Below are positions 7,275 to 13,662 of a stretch of 16,446 nucleotides of DNA, piece by piece (within the stretch, counting starts at the first letter, position 1; each line of letters begins with the position of its first letter). This stretch comes from JAQUKH01 sp043809805 (GTDB lineage: Bacteria; JACRDZ01; JAQUKH01). A program made the translations under genes and the position numbers. The notes under the pieces are model-generated. The model ran no database searches, had not been told where the DNA came from, and saw only the letters and a program-made list of their open reading frames with translations. The stretch lies in the NCBI GenBank assembly GCA_043809805.1, contig JBDROR010000162.1, positions 1-16,446 on the forward strand. Direction: 5' to 3'.

Positions 7275-8510
7275 TGATACTTTTGAAATGATATAATCAA
7301 TAGGGGAAAATATTTTGGCCGGCTTATTAATTTTTACAACAATCAAATCAGCCTTTTTCCCCGGTGTCAAAGAACCGGTTTCCTTTTCCAATCCTAAAAC
7401 CTCTGCGCCGCCTAATGTCGCCGCTTTAATCAATTTTTCACCTAAAAATACTTCTACTCCGTCATTCCCGCGCAGGCGGGAATGACATTCCCATTTTTCT
7501 TTTAACATTCTCATTTCCTCAAACATATCTAATGAATAGTTACCGGCCAAACTGTCTGTTCCCAATCCCATTTTTAATTTATATTTTAAAGCCGTTTGTA
7601 ACGGAAATTCGCCGTTTTTGAGCAGATAATTACTGCGCGGACAAATGACAATACCGGTTTTTGTTTTTTCTAAAAGCACGAAATCTTTTTCCTTTAAATG
7701 AACACAATGAACCAATTGAGTTAAAGAATTAAGCAATTTTAAATCAGCCAAATATTCTAATGTCCCGTACCACTTTCCTGATAAAGGAATACTTTCCAAC
7801 TGAAACGATTTAACAAATTCGGTCAACGGTCCTGTCCCTTGCGAAATAAATTCATCTTCGTAAGGAGACTCTGCCACATGCATCCCGCAGAGGACTTCGT
7901 CCTTTTCACAACGAGAAGAAACGTACTCTAACGCTTTTGTGGAAAGTGTATAGACCGAATGAGGGAAAACACCAACTTTAAAATTAGATTTGCTAAGTTT
8001 TGATTTTGACTTTCTTAAATATGCTTCAAAATCATAAATTGCCTTTCCCATCCGTTTATCATCAACTGCCACAAACTCATTATAATAAATTCCCCTCAAT
8101 CCGCTTTTTTTTAATTCACTTACACTTAAACCGCCGCGTGAAACTTCTCCAACCGTAGTAACCCCCGAAGAAATAAGGCCGTTAATAGCTGCTCTAATTG
8201 AAGAAACTATTTCCTTCCGTGATAATGTTTTTTGCCTTTGAATTAAATCTTTAATCCAGGGGATAAAAGCCACTTGTTTCGTCAAATGCCCCAAGGCCGA
8301 ATATTCCAAATGAACATGGCAGTCGACTAAACCGGGCATTAAAATTGAATCAGGGAAATAACGAGTTGAAATTTTAGGATATTTTGTTTTGATAATGCCG
8401 GATGGGCCAATATCTTTAATCCGGTCATCCTCCACTAAAACCGCCCCATCTTTTATCGGCGGGGATGAAACTGGAATAAGGTAAGAGGCTGAAAGAATAA
8501 CTTTTTCCAT
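7218..8510 (-). CDS. Amidohydrolase, MTA/SAH deaminase type; candidate aminofutalosine deaminase
   Basis: 430 residues, a metal-dependent TIM-barrel amidohydrolase. Metal ligands are visible: H65 and H67 in DCHVHLE, H211 with E214 in HVAES, H268 or H271 in LVHCVHL, and D319 in LGTDSLAGN. The C-terminal GSLTPGKKADLIVV is typical of the MTA/SAH deaminase and chlorohydrolase branch. These enzymes deaminate the adenine of adenosine-type compounds. Given mqnCAEP on the same strand and a purine-nucleoside phosphorylase-like gene just upstream, aminofutalosine is a reasonable substrate (role called MqnX), with methylthioadenosine or S-adenosylhomocysteine as alternatives. Residues 341-352 come from a dispersed palindrome yet keep the frame. 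No strong ribosome site is seen. The 3' end overlaps the convergent gene by 57 bases. Confidence 0.85.
   Translation of the reverse strand: MEKVILSASYLIPVSSPPIKDGAVLVEDDRIKDIGPSGIIKTKYPKISTRYFPDSILMPGLVDCHVHLEYSALGHLTKQVAFIPWIKDLIQRQKTLSRKEIVSSIRAAINGLISSGVTTVGEVSRGGLSVSELKKSGLRGIYYNEFVAVDDKRMGKAIYDFEAYLRKSKSKLSKSNFKVGVFPHSVYTLSTKALEYVSSRCEKDEVLCGMHVAESPYEDEFISQGTGPLTEFVKSFQLESIPLSGKWYGTLEYLADLKLLNSLTQLVHCVHLKEKDFVLLEKTKTGIVICPRSNYLLKNGEFPLQTALKYKLKMGLGTDSLAGNYSLDMFEEMRMLKEKWECHSRLRGNDGVEVFLGEKLIKAATLGGAEVLGLEKETGSLTPGKKADLIVVKINKPAKIFSPIDYIISKVSSSDVCFTMIDGVAKHKQA
7461..7486. repeat. Dispersed palindromic repeat inside the amidohydrolase gene
   Basis: Perfect inverted repeat with 11-base arms: GTCATTCCCGC (7461-7471), loop GCAG, GCGGGAATGAC (7476-7486). 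The arm is the same as the start of the repeat at 716. On the minus strand it encodes CHSRLRGND within the amidohydrolase, without a frameshift or stop. Confidence 0.9.
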
Positions 8511-8536
8511 CCGTAAATCCCATTTAACTCTGTTAC

Positions 8537-8630
8537 GTCATTCCCACGAAAGTGGGAATCCAGTTTCTTTATTTCTGGTTCCCCGCCTTCGCGGGGACGA
8601 CGTCTGGTTTTCCGCTTTCATGGGAATGAC
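8537..8630. repeat. Dispersed palindromic repeat with three arms, between two genes
   Basis: Arms 8537-8563 (starts GTCATTCCCACGAAAGTGGG) and about 8575-8602 (ends CCCCGCCTTCGCGGGGACGA) form the same inverted pair as at 716-782. A third arm, 8604-8630, ends TCATGGGAATGAC and is a further inverted copy. The element fills most of the 138-base gap between the phosphorylase-like gene and the amidohydrolase gene and would form strong hairpins in their shared transcript, if they are cotranscribed. Confidence 0.9.
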
Positions 8631-8648
8631 AGAATTGAATAAAAGCCT

Positions 8649-9455
8649 TTACTTTAATAAAGTATGTACCCGCAGCTTACTGCATCGGCACTCTCGATTT
8701 TCATCCAATGTCTTTATTGTCTCCAATAATATCTGTCCCATATTTTTTGATTCCGAATAAAAAAGACCGCGAAATTTCTCATAATCCCATTTGGGAACAA
8801 CACCCTCGGCAAAATTTACCACAAGATAAATCCCGCAGAAACAAGCTCCAATTTCGCGCGCGAGATAAACTTCAGGGCAAAAACTCTGCCCAACAGCATC
8901 CGCGCCTAATCGCTTTAACGCGGTAACCTCCGCCTTGCTTTCAAAATGACGGCCGTCTGTTACAGCATAAACCCCTCGCGGAGAAATTTTATAATTTGAC
9001 TCTTTTTTTATTATTTTTACTAAATCTTTTCGTAAATTTTGGCATACAGGGTCACGCATAACTAAAAGACAATCATCGCCTAATTTGACATCCTTACGCA
9101 TAGAAAAATCGATATAATCATTAGGGATAAAAACATCCCCCGGTTTCATTTTTTTATCAATGCTTCCCACACCACCCTCAGACACAATCTTTTCAACACC
9201 CATTTCTTTAAAAACCCAGAAAATCTGCCGTGAGGAATCACCGCGCGAACGGTCATTTTGCCAACCGTGCATTTTACATGTAACAACCTTTTTACCGCCA
9301 ATCTCAAAAATGGTCAACGCGGGACTTTTGCCAAAAGGCGTTTGATAGATTTTATCCCTTGAAATAATTTTTATATCCTTACAACCTAAATCTTCAGGGA
9401 AAGATATGGAAAATGTGCTCGACCCACCGATTATTGCGAAAGGAATGTTGTGCAT
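8649..9455 (-). CDS. Divergent MTA-phosphorylase-family protein; candidate futalosine nucleosidase/phosphorylase
   Basis: 268 residues of the purine nucleoside phosphorylase fold, MTAP branch: IIGGSS at 8-13, KPGDVFIPNDYIDFS at 104-118, GADAVGQSFCPEVYLAREIG at 184-203. Compared with MTAP as I remember it, several key positions differ. The phosphate-binding Arg of RHG is Met (M62 in KMHGWQ), the phosphate-binding Thr is Gly near 94, and the ribose-contacting Met of GMT is Gln (Q190). The base-recognising Asp is Asn (N214 in VVNFAEG), which in this fold favours 6-oxopurines such as hypoxanthine. This fits a protein acting after a deaminase, on futalosine or methylthioinosine, and possibly by hydrolysis. 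There is no ribosome site; a -10 lies 9 bases before the ATG, so the message may be leaderless. The alignment was done by eye. Confidence 0.8.
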   Translation of the reverse strand: MHNIPFAIIGGSSTFSISFPEDLGCKDIKIISRDKIYQTPFGKSPALTIFEIGGKKVVTCKMHGWQNDRSRGDSSRQIFWVFKEMGVEKIVSEGGVGSIDKKMKPGDVFIPNDYIDFSMRKDVKLGDDCLLVMRDPVCQNLRKDLVKIIKKESNYKISPRGVYAVTDGRHFESKAEVTALKRLGADAVGQSFCPEVYLAREIGACFCGIYLVVNFAEGVVPKWDYEKFRGLFYSESKNMGQILLETIKTLDENRECRCSKLRVHTLLK

Positions 9456-9463
9456 AATTTTTA

Positions 9464-9492
9464 ATTATAACATATTTCCTTAATCTCAAACT
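9464..9492 (-). promoter_or_regulatory. Predicted promoter of the phosphorylase-like gene (extended -10)
   Basis: On the minus strand 9469-9464 reads TATAAT preceded by TGT, an extended -10 (TGTTATAAT). The -35 region 9492-9487 reads AGTTTG, a poor match, as is common with extended -10 promoters. Transcription would start near 9457, next to the ATG at 9455. The -35 region overlaps palindrome 1 (9489-9502). Confidence 0.5.
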
Positions 9493-9529
9493 TTATAAAG
9501 TTCTCTAATTTTGACAGACTTTATAAAGT
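9489..9529. promoter_or_regulatory. Two palindromic operators between divergent promoters
   Basis: AACTTTATAAAGTT at 9489-9502 is a perfect 14-base palindrome. ACTTTATAAAGT at 9518-9529 repeats its central 12 bases. The centres are 28 bases apart, nearly three helical turns. The second copy lies between the -35 and -10 of the fic promoter, the first overlaps the promoter region of the divergent gene. The HTH domain of the Fic protein is the most likely binder, giving autorepression; this is inference. Confidence 0.7.
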
Positions 9530-9537
9530 TTGATAAT
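9511..9537 (+). promoter_or_regulatory. Predicted fic promoter
   Basis: TTGACA at 9511-9516 is an exact consensus -35. GATAAT at 9532-9537 matches five of six -10 bases with a short 15-base spacer; TAATAT at 9534-9539 would give a 17-base spacer with a weaker match. The palindrome 9518-9529 fills the spacer, so a bound repressor would block RNA polymerase. Confidence 0.65.
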
Positions 9538-9546
9538 ATACCAGAC

Positions 9547-9552
9547 AGGAGG
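9547..9552 (+). promoter_or_regulatory. Ribosome binding site that sets the fic start
   Basis: AGGAGG, 7 bases before the ATG at 9560. The frame is open from 9530, but a start there would lie upstream of this site and inside the promoter, so 9560 is the true start. Confidence 0.9.
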
Positions 9553-9559
9553 AAACTAT

Positions 9560-10489
9560 ATGACTATTCAGGAAAAACTGCAAATTATTCAAAAAACGAC
9601 CGGATTGACCCAGACCATGCTGGCTGACCGGCTCAGTGTATCTTTTGTCGCTTTCAATAATTGGTGGACCGGTAAATCTTTGCCGCGGCCGAAAATGCTC
9701 AGAACTATTGATGAGTTATTTCTGGAAGTAACCGGGCAGAAAATTATTCCTGTTGAACTTTTGACTGCCAAAAAGCAGATATTGGTAAAAAAATCCGGAG
9801 CCCACAAAAATGTTATTGCCGAAATATTGGATAGCCCGGATATCCGCGACACATTTCTGCTTAAACTTACTTATAACAGCAATCGTATTGAAGGCAGTAC
9901 TTTGACCGAGCCGGACACCGCTGCCATCCTTTTTGATAACGCCGCTTTGCCGGGCAAAAGTTTGACGGAACAACTGGAGGCTAAAAATCATCAGACTGCC
10001 TTAAATTATCTCTTCAATCATATCACGAAAAAAGGCGGTATTGACGAAGCATTAGTTTTAAGGCTTCATGGAATTTTGATGAATGGTATTCGTCCTGATG
10101 CAGGAGTTTATCGCAGGCATGCGGTTAGAATTCTTGGCATAAATTTACCGACCGCCAATTATTTAAAAATCCCCGGCTTAATGCCGGAGCTTGTTGACAA
10201 AGCCGCTAAACGAACTGATGATATCATTTCTTCAACAGCAGCAGTTCACAGCCGTTTTGAACAAATTCATCCATTTTCCGACGGTAACGGGCGTATAGGC
10301 CGAATTTTGATGTGCGCCATGCTTCTAAAAATCAATATGGCTCCGGCTATTATAAGACAAGAGCAAAAACAACTCTATTACACTTATCTTTACAAGGCGC
10401 AAGCAAAAGACGACCAAAGTCAATTGGAGGATTTTCTGTGTGATGCGGTAATGGATGGATTTAAAATTTTAGAACGTAAGGCACTATGA
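9560..10489 (+). CDS. HTH-Fic fusion protein (putative AMP transferase)
   Basis: 309 residues. The N-terminus has an XRE-like helix-turn-helix at about 13-42 (TGLTQTMLADRLSVSFVAFN), then a linker, then a Fic domain with the complete active-site motif HPFSDGNGRIGR at 237-248 (catalytic H237). Upstream of the Fic core, SNRIEG at 107-112 fits the inhibitory (S/T)xxxE(G/N) motif with E111, placed N-terminal to the core as in class II Fic proteins. The enzyme should therefore be self-inhibited. Family members transfer AMP from ATP to Ser, Thr or Tyr of a target protein; the target is unknown. It is the only gene on the plus strand between two blocks of likely menaquinone genes and has its own promoter, operators and ribosome site, so it looks like an independent insertion. 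No separate antitoxin gene is seen. Confidence 0.92.
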   Translation: MTIQEKLQIIQKTTGLTQTMLADRLSVSFVAFNNWWTGKSLPRPKMLRTIDELFLEVTGQKIIPVELLTAKKQILVKKSGAHKNVIAEILDSPDIRDTFLLKLTYNSNRIEGSTLTEPDTAAILFDNAALPGKSLTEQLEAKNHQTALNYLFNHITKKGGIDEALVLRLHGILMNGIRPDAGVYRRHAVRILGINLPTANYLKIPGLMPELVDKAAKRTDDIISSTAAVHSRFEQIHPFSDGNGRIGRILMCAMLLKINMAPAIIRQEQKQLYYTYLYKAQAKDDQSQLEDFLCDAVMDGFKILERKAL

Positions 10490-10527
10490 AACAGTAAAAT
10501 ATTAACAAAGAGCCGGTTCTCCTTTTG

Positions 10528-10552
10528 AACTATTAAGCAATCCTTAATAGTT
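10528..10552. terminator. Inverted repeat between convergent genes, possible terminator
   Basis: Arms AACTATTAAG (10528-10537) and CTTAATAGTT (10543-10552) are perfectly complementary with a 5-base loop. It lies between the stops of fic and mqnC, which converge here, a natural place for a two-way terminator. The stem is AT-rich and no T-run follows directly, so efficiency is doubtful. The rest of 10490-10625 shows no gene. Confidence 0.4.
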
Positions 10553-10625
10553 GCCCCTTCAGTTAATTCTTTTTCCTCATAAATACTATAACAAATTAGT
10601 CAAACTTTAGCCCTATATTTTCTGA

Positions 10626-11702
10626 TCAAAACTCTTTTATAACCTTATATTCCGTATCGCGCTGGCATGGGGTAAATCCCGCCTTTTTGATCAAATGGAC
10701 TATTTTATCTGTATTCATTTTACGCGATACGCCTGTTGAACGCACGACGTTTTCTTCAAGCATAATGCTTCCCAGATCATCCGCGCCAAAAAATAGTGAA
10801 AGCTGGCCGATTTCCTCTCCCTGTGTAAGCCATGAGCCCTGAATATGAGCGATATTGTCCAGATATAACCGCGAAATAGCAAGTGTTTTTAAATAATCTT
10901 CCGCGGAAACCTCCTTCCCGCCAATCTGCGTCCGCCCAGGTTGAAATGTCCATGGAATGAAAGCGCGGAATTTTCCGGTTTTATCCTGAAGCCTTCTGAC
11001 ACAGTCCATATGTTCAACCCGCTCCGCGATTTCTTCCCCAACGCCAAACATCATTGTCGCAGTGGAATAAATCCCCAAACGATGGGCTGTTTCCATAACT
11101 AAAAACCATTCATCCACATTAATTTTTTTCCCGCTAATTCTTTTTCGTGTTTCTTCCGCGAGAATCTCCGCGCCCGCGCCGGGCAAAGAATCAAGCCCCG
11201 CGTCTTTCAACTGTAGTATAGTTTCTTCCAAAGTCAAACCGGATTTTTTACTTATATGAGCAATCTCCGGCGCTGAAAGAGAATGAAGCGTAATATTAAA
11301 TTTATTTTTAATTGCCCTGAAAATTTCTAAATAATATTCAAGCTTTAAATCCGGATGCAATCCGCCCTGTAGCATTATCTGCGTCGCGCCTTCTTTAACC
11401 GCGGCTTCGACCTTTTTCAGAATCTCTGATTCATTTAATAAATACCCTTCAGAAGTATCCGCATCCCGCCAAAAAGCGCAAAACCGGCATTGATTAACGC
11501 AAATATTTGTATAGTTAATGTTACGGTCTATAATAAAAGTAACATGCTTTTTAGAATATAATTTTTGCCGCACCTTATCCGCGGCCGCGCCCAATTGATA
11601 AAGTTGGGCATTTCTAAAAAGAGAAACAGCGTCCTCAAAAAACATTCTTTTGCCTGAGACGGTATTTTCTAAAATTTCTGCTACTTGTTCTTTTATCTGC
11701 AT
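10626..11702 (-). CDS. mqnC: Dehypoxanthine futalosine cyclase (radical SAM)
   Basis: 358 residues. A radical-SAM enzyme that cyclises dehypoxanthine futalosine in the futalosine menaquinone pathway. The Fe-S motif is C68-x3-C72-x2-C75 (NICVNQCRFCAF). Features that point to MqnC rather than MqnE are DRNINYTNIC at 59-68, IMLQGGLHPDL, FIPWTFQPGRT and the C-terminal DLGSIMLEENVVRSTG. All core motifs are intact. It begins 2 bases after the mqnA stop, with a weak ribosome site (GGAT) inside the end of mqnA, so the two are translated together. It is the last gene of the mqnP-E-A-C run. Confidence 0.95.
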   Translation of the reverse strand: MQIKEQVAEILENTVSGKRMFFEDAVSLFRNAQLYQLGAAADKVRQKLYSKKHVTFIIDRNINYTNICVNQCRFCAFWRDADTSEGYLLNESEILKKVEAAVKEGATQIMLQGGLHPDLKLEYYLEIFRAIKNKFNITLHSLSAPEIAHISKKSGLTLEETILQLKDAGLDSLPGAGAEILAEETRKRISGKKINVDEWFLVMETAHRLGIYSTATMMFGVGEEIAERVEHMDCVRRLQDKTGKFRAFIPWTFQPGRTQIGGKEVSAEDYLKTLAISRLYLDNIAHIQGSWLTQGEEIGQLSLFFGADDLGSIMLEENVVRSTGVSRKMNTDKIVHLIKKAGFTPCQRDTEYKVIKEF

Positions 11703-11704
11703 AG

Positions 11705-12526
11705 TTATCCAAAAAACTCTAATTTTCCTTTTCCCTTAATCAAACCGGTTTTATTCGCCATACTATAAAAATATAAAAGCCCTTCCCGCGCGGTTTTATC
11801 AAAAGAAAAATCGAGCCCGTTTAAGTATTTTCTTATAAATTTCTTGTTGAATTTACCCCACGTCGAAGCGCGATCAGAAATCTCCTGAATATTGCGGATA
11901 CTATATTCATAAGAATTCTGAAACGCGTCCATAATTTTTTTGGCAAGAACGGGATTTTTTTTGACAAATTCCTTTCTAATACACCAAACCGCGTAAACCA
12001 TCTTCTTTCCTGTTAAGCTCTTCCACTCCTTGCCTAAATCATAACAATATAAACCATCCAATTTCAGGCTTTTCTCCATCGCTTTATCCCCAATTAAAAG
12101 GCCCGCTTTTGCAACTTTTAACATTTCTTCCAAACTCGCGTTAGAAACAAAATAATCCGGTTTTATTCCGTATTTTACGTCCAAAATAATTTTTAATAGC
12201 ACATGACTTGTGGCGGAATCATTTGTTAAAGCGATTTTTTGCCTATCAAGTTTTTTTATTGGTAACTTACTAAGTAAAAGAATACTGCCAACGCGGCCAT
12301 TTGAACTCACACTCAAATGAGGGCAGAGCAAAAACTTATCCCGATTTTTATAGTATTCGATTGAAGATATCGGGCTTATGTCTAATTTTTCATCAAGAAG
12401 CAAACGGTTCAGTTCAGTCGGCGATCCCGGGATAAACTCCATATCAAGAATATCCATATTCTTAACAAGGCCATAATAGATTGGAAAACAATTTAAAAAT
12501 TTAATATGGCCGACTCGGGGTCGCAT
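11705..12526 (-). CDS. mqnA: Chorismate dehydratase
   Basis: 273 residues, the usual size. It converts chorismate to 3-[(1-carboxyvinyl)oxy]benzoate, the first step of the futalosine pathway. The N-terminus RPRVGHIKFLNCFPIYYGL is diagnostic, followed by ISPISSIEYYKN (the substrate-binding serine region) and LTNDSATSHVLLKI; the fold is that of a periplasmic-binding-protein-like cytosolic enzyme. AAGGTG stands 9 bases before the ATG. A palindromic repeat separates it from the upstream mqnE gene, but the ribosome site lies just after the repeat and is unbroken. Confidence 0.95.
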   Translation of the reverse strand: MRPRVGHIKFLNCFPIYYGLVKNMDILDMEFIPGSPTELNRLLLDEKLDISPISSIEYYKNRDKFLLCPHLSVSSNGRVGSILLLSKLPIKKLDRQKIALTNDSATSHVLLKIILDVKYGIKPDYFVSNASLEEMLKVAKAGLLIGDKAMEKSLKLDGLYCYDLGKEWKSLTGKKMVYAVWCIRKEFVKKNPVLAKKIMDAFQNSYEYSIRNIQEISDRASTWGKFNKKFIRKYLNGLDFSFDKTAREGLLYFYSMANKTGLIKGKGKLEFFG

Positions 12527-12541
12527 AGATTTATCACCTTG

Positions 12542-12590
12542 AAATCCCCCTCAATCCCCCTTTTACAAAGGGGGAATAAAAGGGGGATTT
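12542..12590. repeat. G/C-run palindromic repeat in the mqnE-mqnA gap
   Basis: Left arm 12542-12564 (AAATCCCCC...CCCCCTTTT) and right arm 12567-12590 (AAAGGGGG...GGGGGATTT) are inverted copies differing by a small length change in the middle. It reaches the first two bases of the mqnE stop codon (12589-12591, minus strand) and leaves 15 bases before the mqnA start codon. A strong hairpin in the operon transcript is expected. Confidence 0.85.
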
Positions 12591-13662
12591 AATATTGTTT
12601 TATCTCATTATACAAAGTATCTCTTTCAACAGGGATTCTGTCCATCTCTTTGATTAACCGAATTAACTCCTGCCTTGGGATATCTTCAGGGGTGGTCGCT
12701 CCCGCCGAATGGGTAATTTTTTCTTCCACAACCTTACCATCCAAGTCGTTTACGCCATATTTCAGAGACAACTGGGCAAGCCTTAATCCCATCATAATCC
12801 AAAAGGCTTTGATATGAGAAAAATTATTAAGGACTAATCTCGAAACAGCCAGCATCTTTAAAATTTCATGTCCGGTCGGTTTTTCGAAATCCTCCATTTC
12901 TGTATACTGCGGATGAAAAGGCAGAGGAATAAAAGATTGAAACCCGCCTGTTTTATCCTGAAGGTTTCTTAAAGAAAGAAGATGGTCGATAATTTCCTCG
13001 TGTGTTTCAATATGGCCAAAAAGCATTGTCGCGTTGGATTTCATCCCCAGACGATGCGCCTCAGCCATAACGTCCAGCCATTCCGGCCCTACCGCCTTTT
13101 TCGGACATAATTCCTGCCGAATCCGCGGGCTAAAAACCTCCGCCCCGCCTCCGGGCAAAGAACCAAGACCCGCGTCTTTCATCATCTCAAGAACTTTTGA
13201 GATAGAAAGGCCTGTAATTTTAGCAAAATAATGAATTTCAACCGCTGTAAAACCTTGGATATGAAGCGATGGCGCGAATTTTTTTACGGCCCGCAAAATA
13301 TCCAGATAATAATCAAACGGCAGATCGGGATGAAGCCCGCTGACAATATGGACCTCTGTAATTCCCATTGGCAATGATTCTTTTACCTTCGCCAAAACAT
13401 CATCCACACTGAACACATAAGCGTCTTTTTCATCTTTATCCCTGCTGAAGGCGCAAAATTTACAACGCGAAACACAAATGTTTGTCAAATTGATATGCCG
13501 GTTGACATTAAAAAATACTTTGTTTTTATTCTTTCGTGAATTAACTTCATTGGCCATTTCACCCATTTCATGTATTGAACAATCCTGAAAAAGGTAAAGA
13601 CATTCCTCACGGTTTAATGCCGCGTTATCCTCTATTTTTTTTCTGATATTATTTTTCATCAT
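12589..13662 (-). CDS. mqnE: Aminofutalosine synthase (radical SAM)
   Basis: 357 residues. It joins the MqnA product to S-adenosylmethionine, giving 6-amino-6-deoxyfutalosine. The cluster motif is C63-x3-C67-x2-C70 (NICVSRCKFCAF). VNRHINLTNIC, VHIVSGLHPDLPFDYYLDIL, IQGFTAVEIHYFAKITG and FIPLPFHPQ separate it from the MqnC paralogue at 10626. Two ATG codons occur in a row at 13662 and 13659; the first overlaps the mqnP stop (ATGA), so translation is coupled and the exact start is uncertain by one codon. All key residues are intact. Confidence 0.95.
   Translation of the reverse strand: MMKNNIRKKIEDNAALNREECLYLFQDCSIHEMGEMANEVNSRKNKNKVFFNVNRHINLTNICVSRCKFCAFSRDKDEKDAYVFSVDDVLAKVKESLPMGITEVHIVSGLHPDLPFDYYLDILRAVKKFAPSLHIQGFTAVEIHYFAKITGLSISKVLEMMKDAGLGSLPGGGAEVFSPRIRQELCPKKAVGPEWLDVMAEAHRLGMKSNATMLFGHIETHEEIIDHLLSLRNLQDKTGGFQSFIPLPFHPQYTEMEDFEKPTGHEILKMLAVSRLVLNNFSHIKAFWIMMGLRLAQLSLKYGVNDLDGKVVEEKITHSAGATTPEDIPRQELIRLIKEMDRIPVERDTLYNEIKQY

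Noticed and set aside
9530..9559. Upstream ATG at 9530 as the start of fic
   Set aside because: It lies in the promoter/operator region, before AGGAGG at 9547-9552, which serves the ATG at 9560.
10626..11702. Assigning this radical-SAM gene as mqnE and the one at 12589 as mqnC
   Set aside because: DRNINYTN, FIPWTFQP and DLGSIMLEENVVR mark the first as MqnC, while NRHINLTN, SGLHPDLPFDYY and FIPLPFHPQ mark the second as MqnE.
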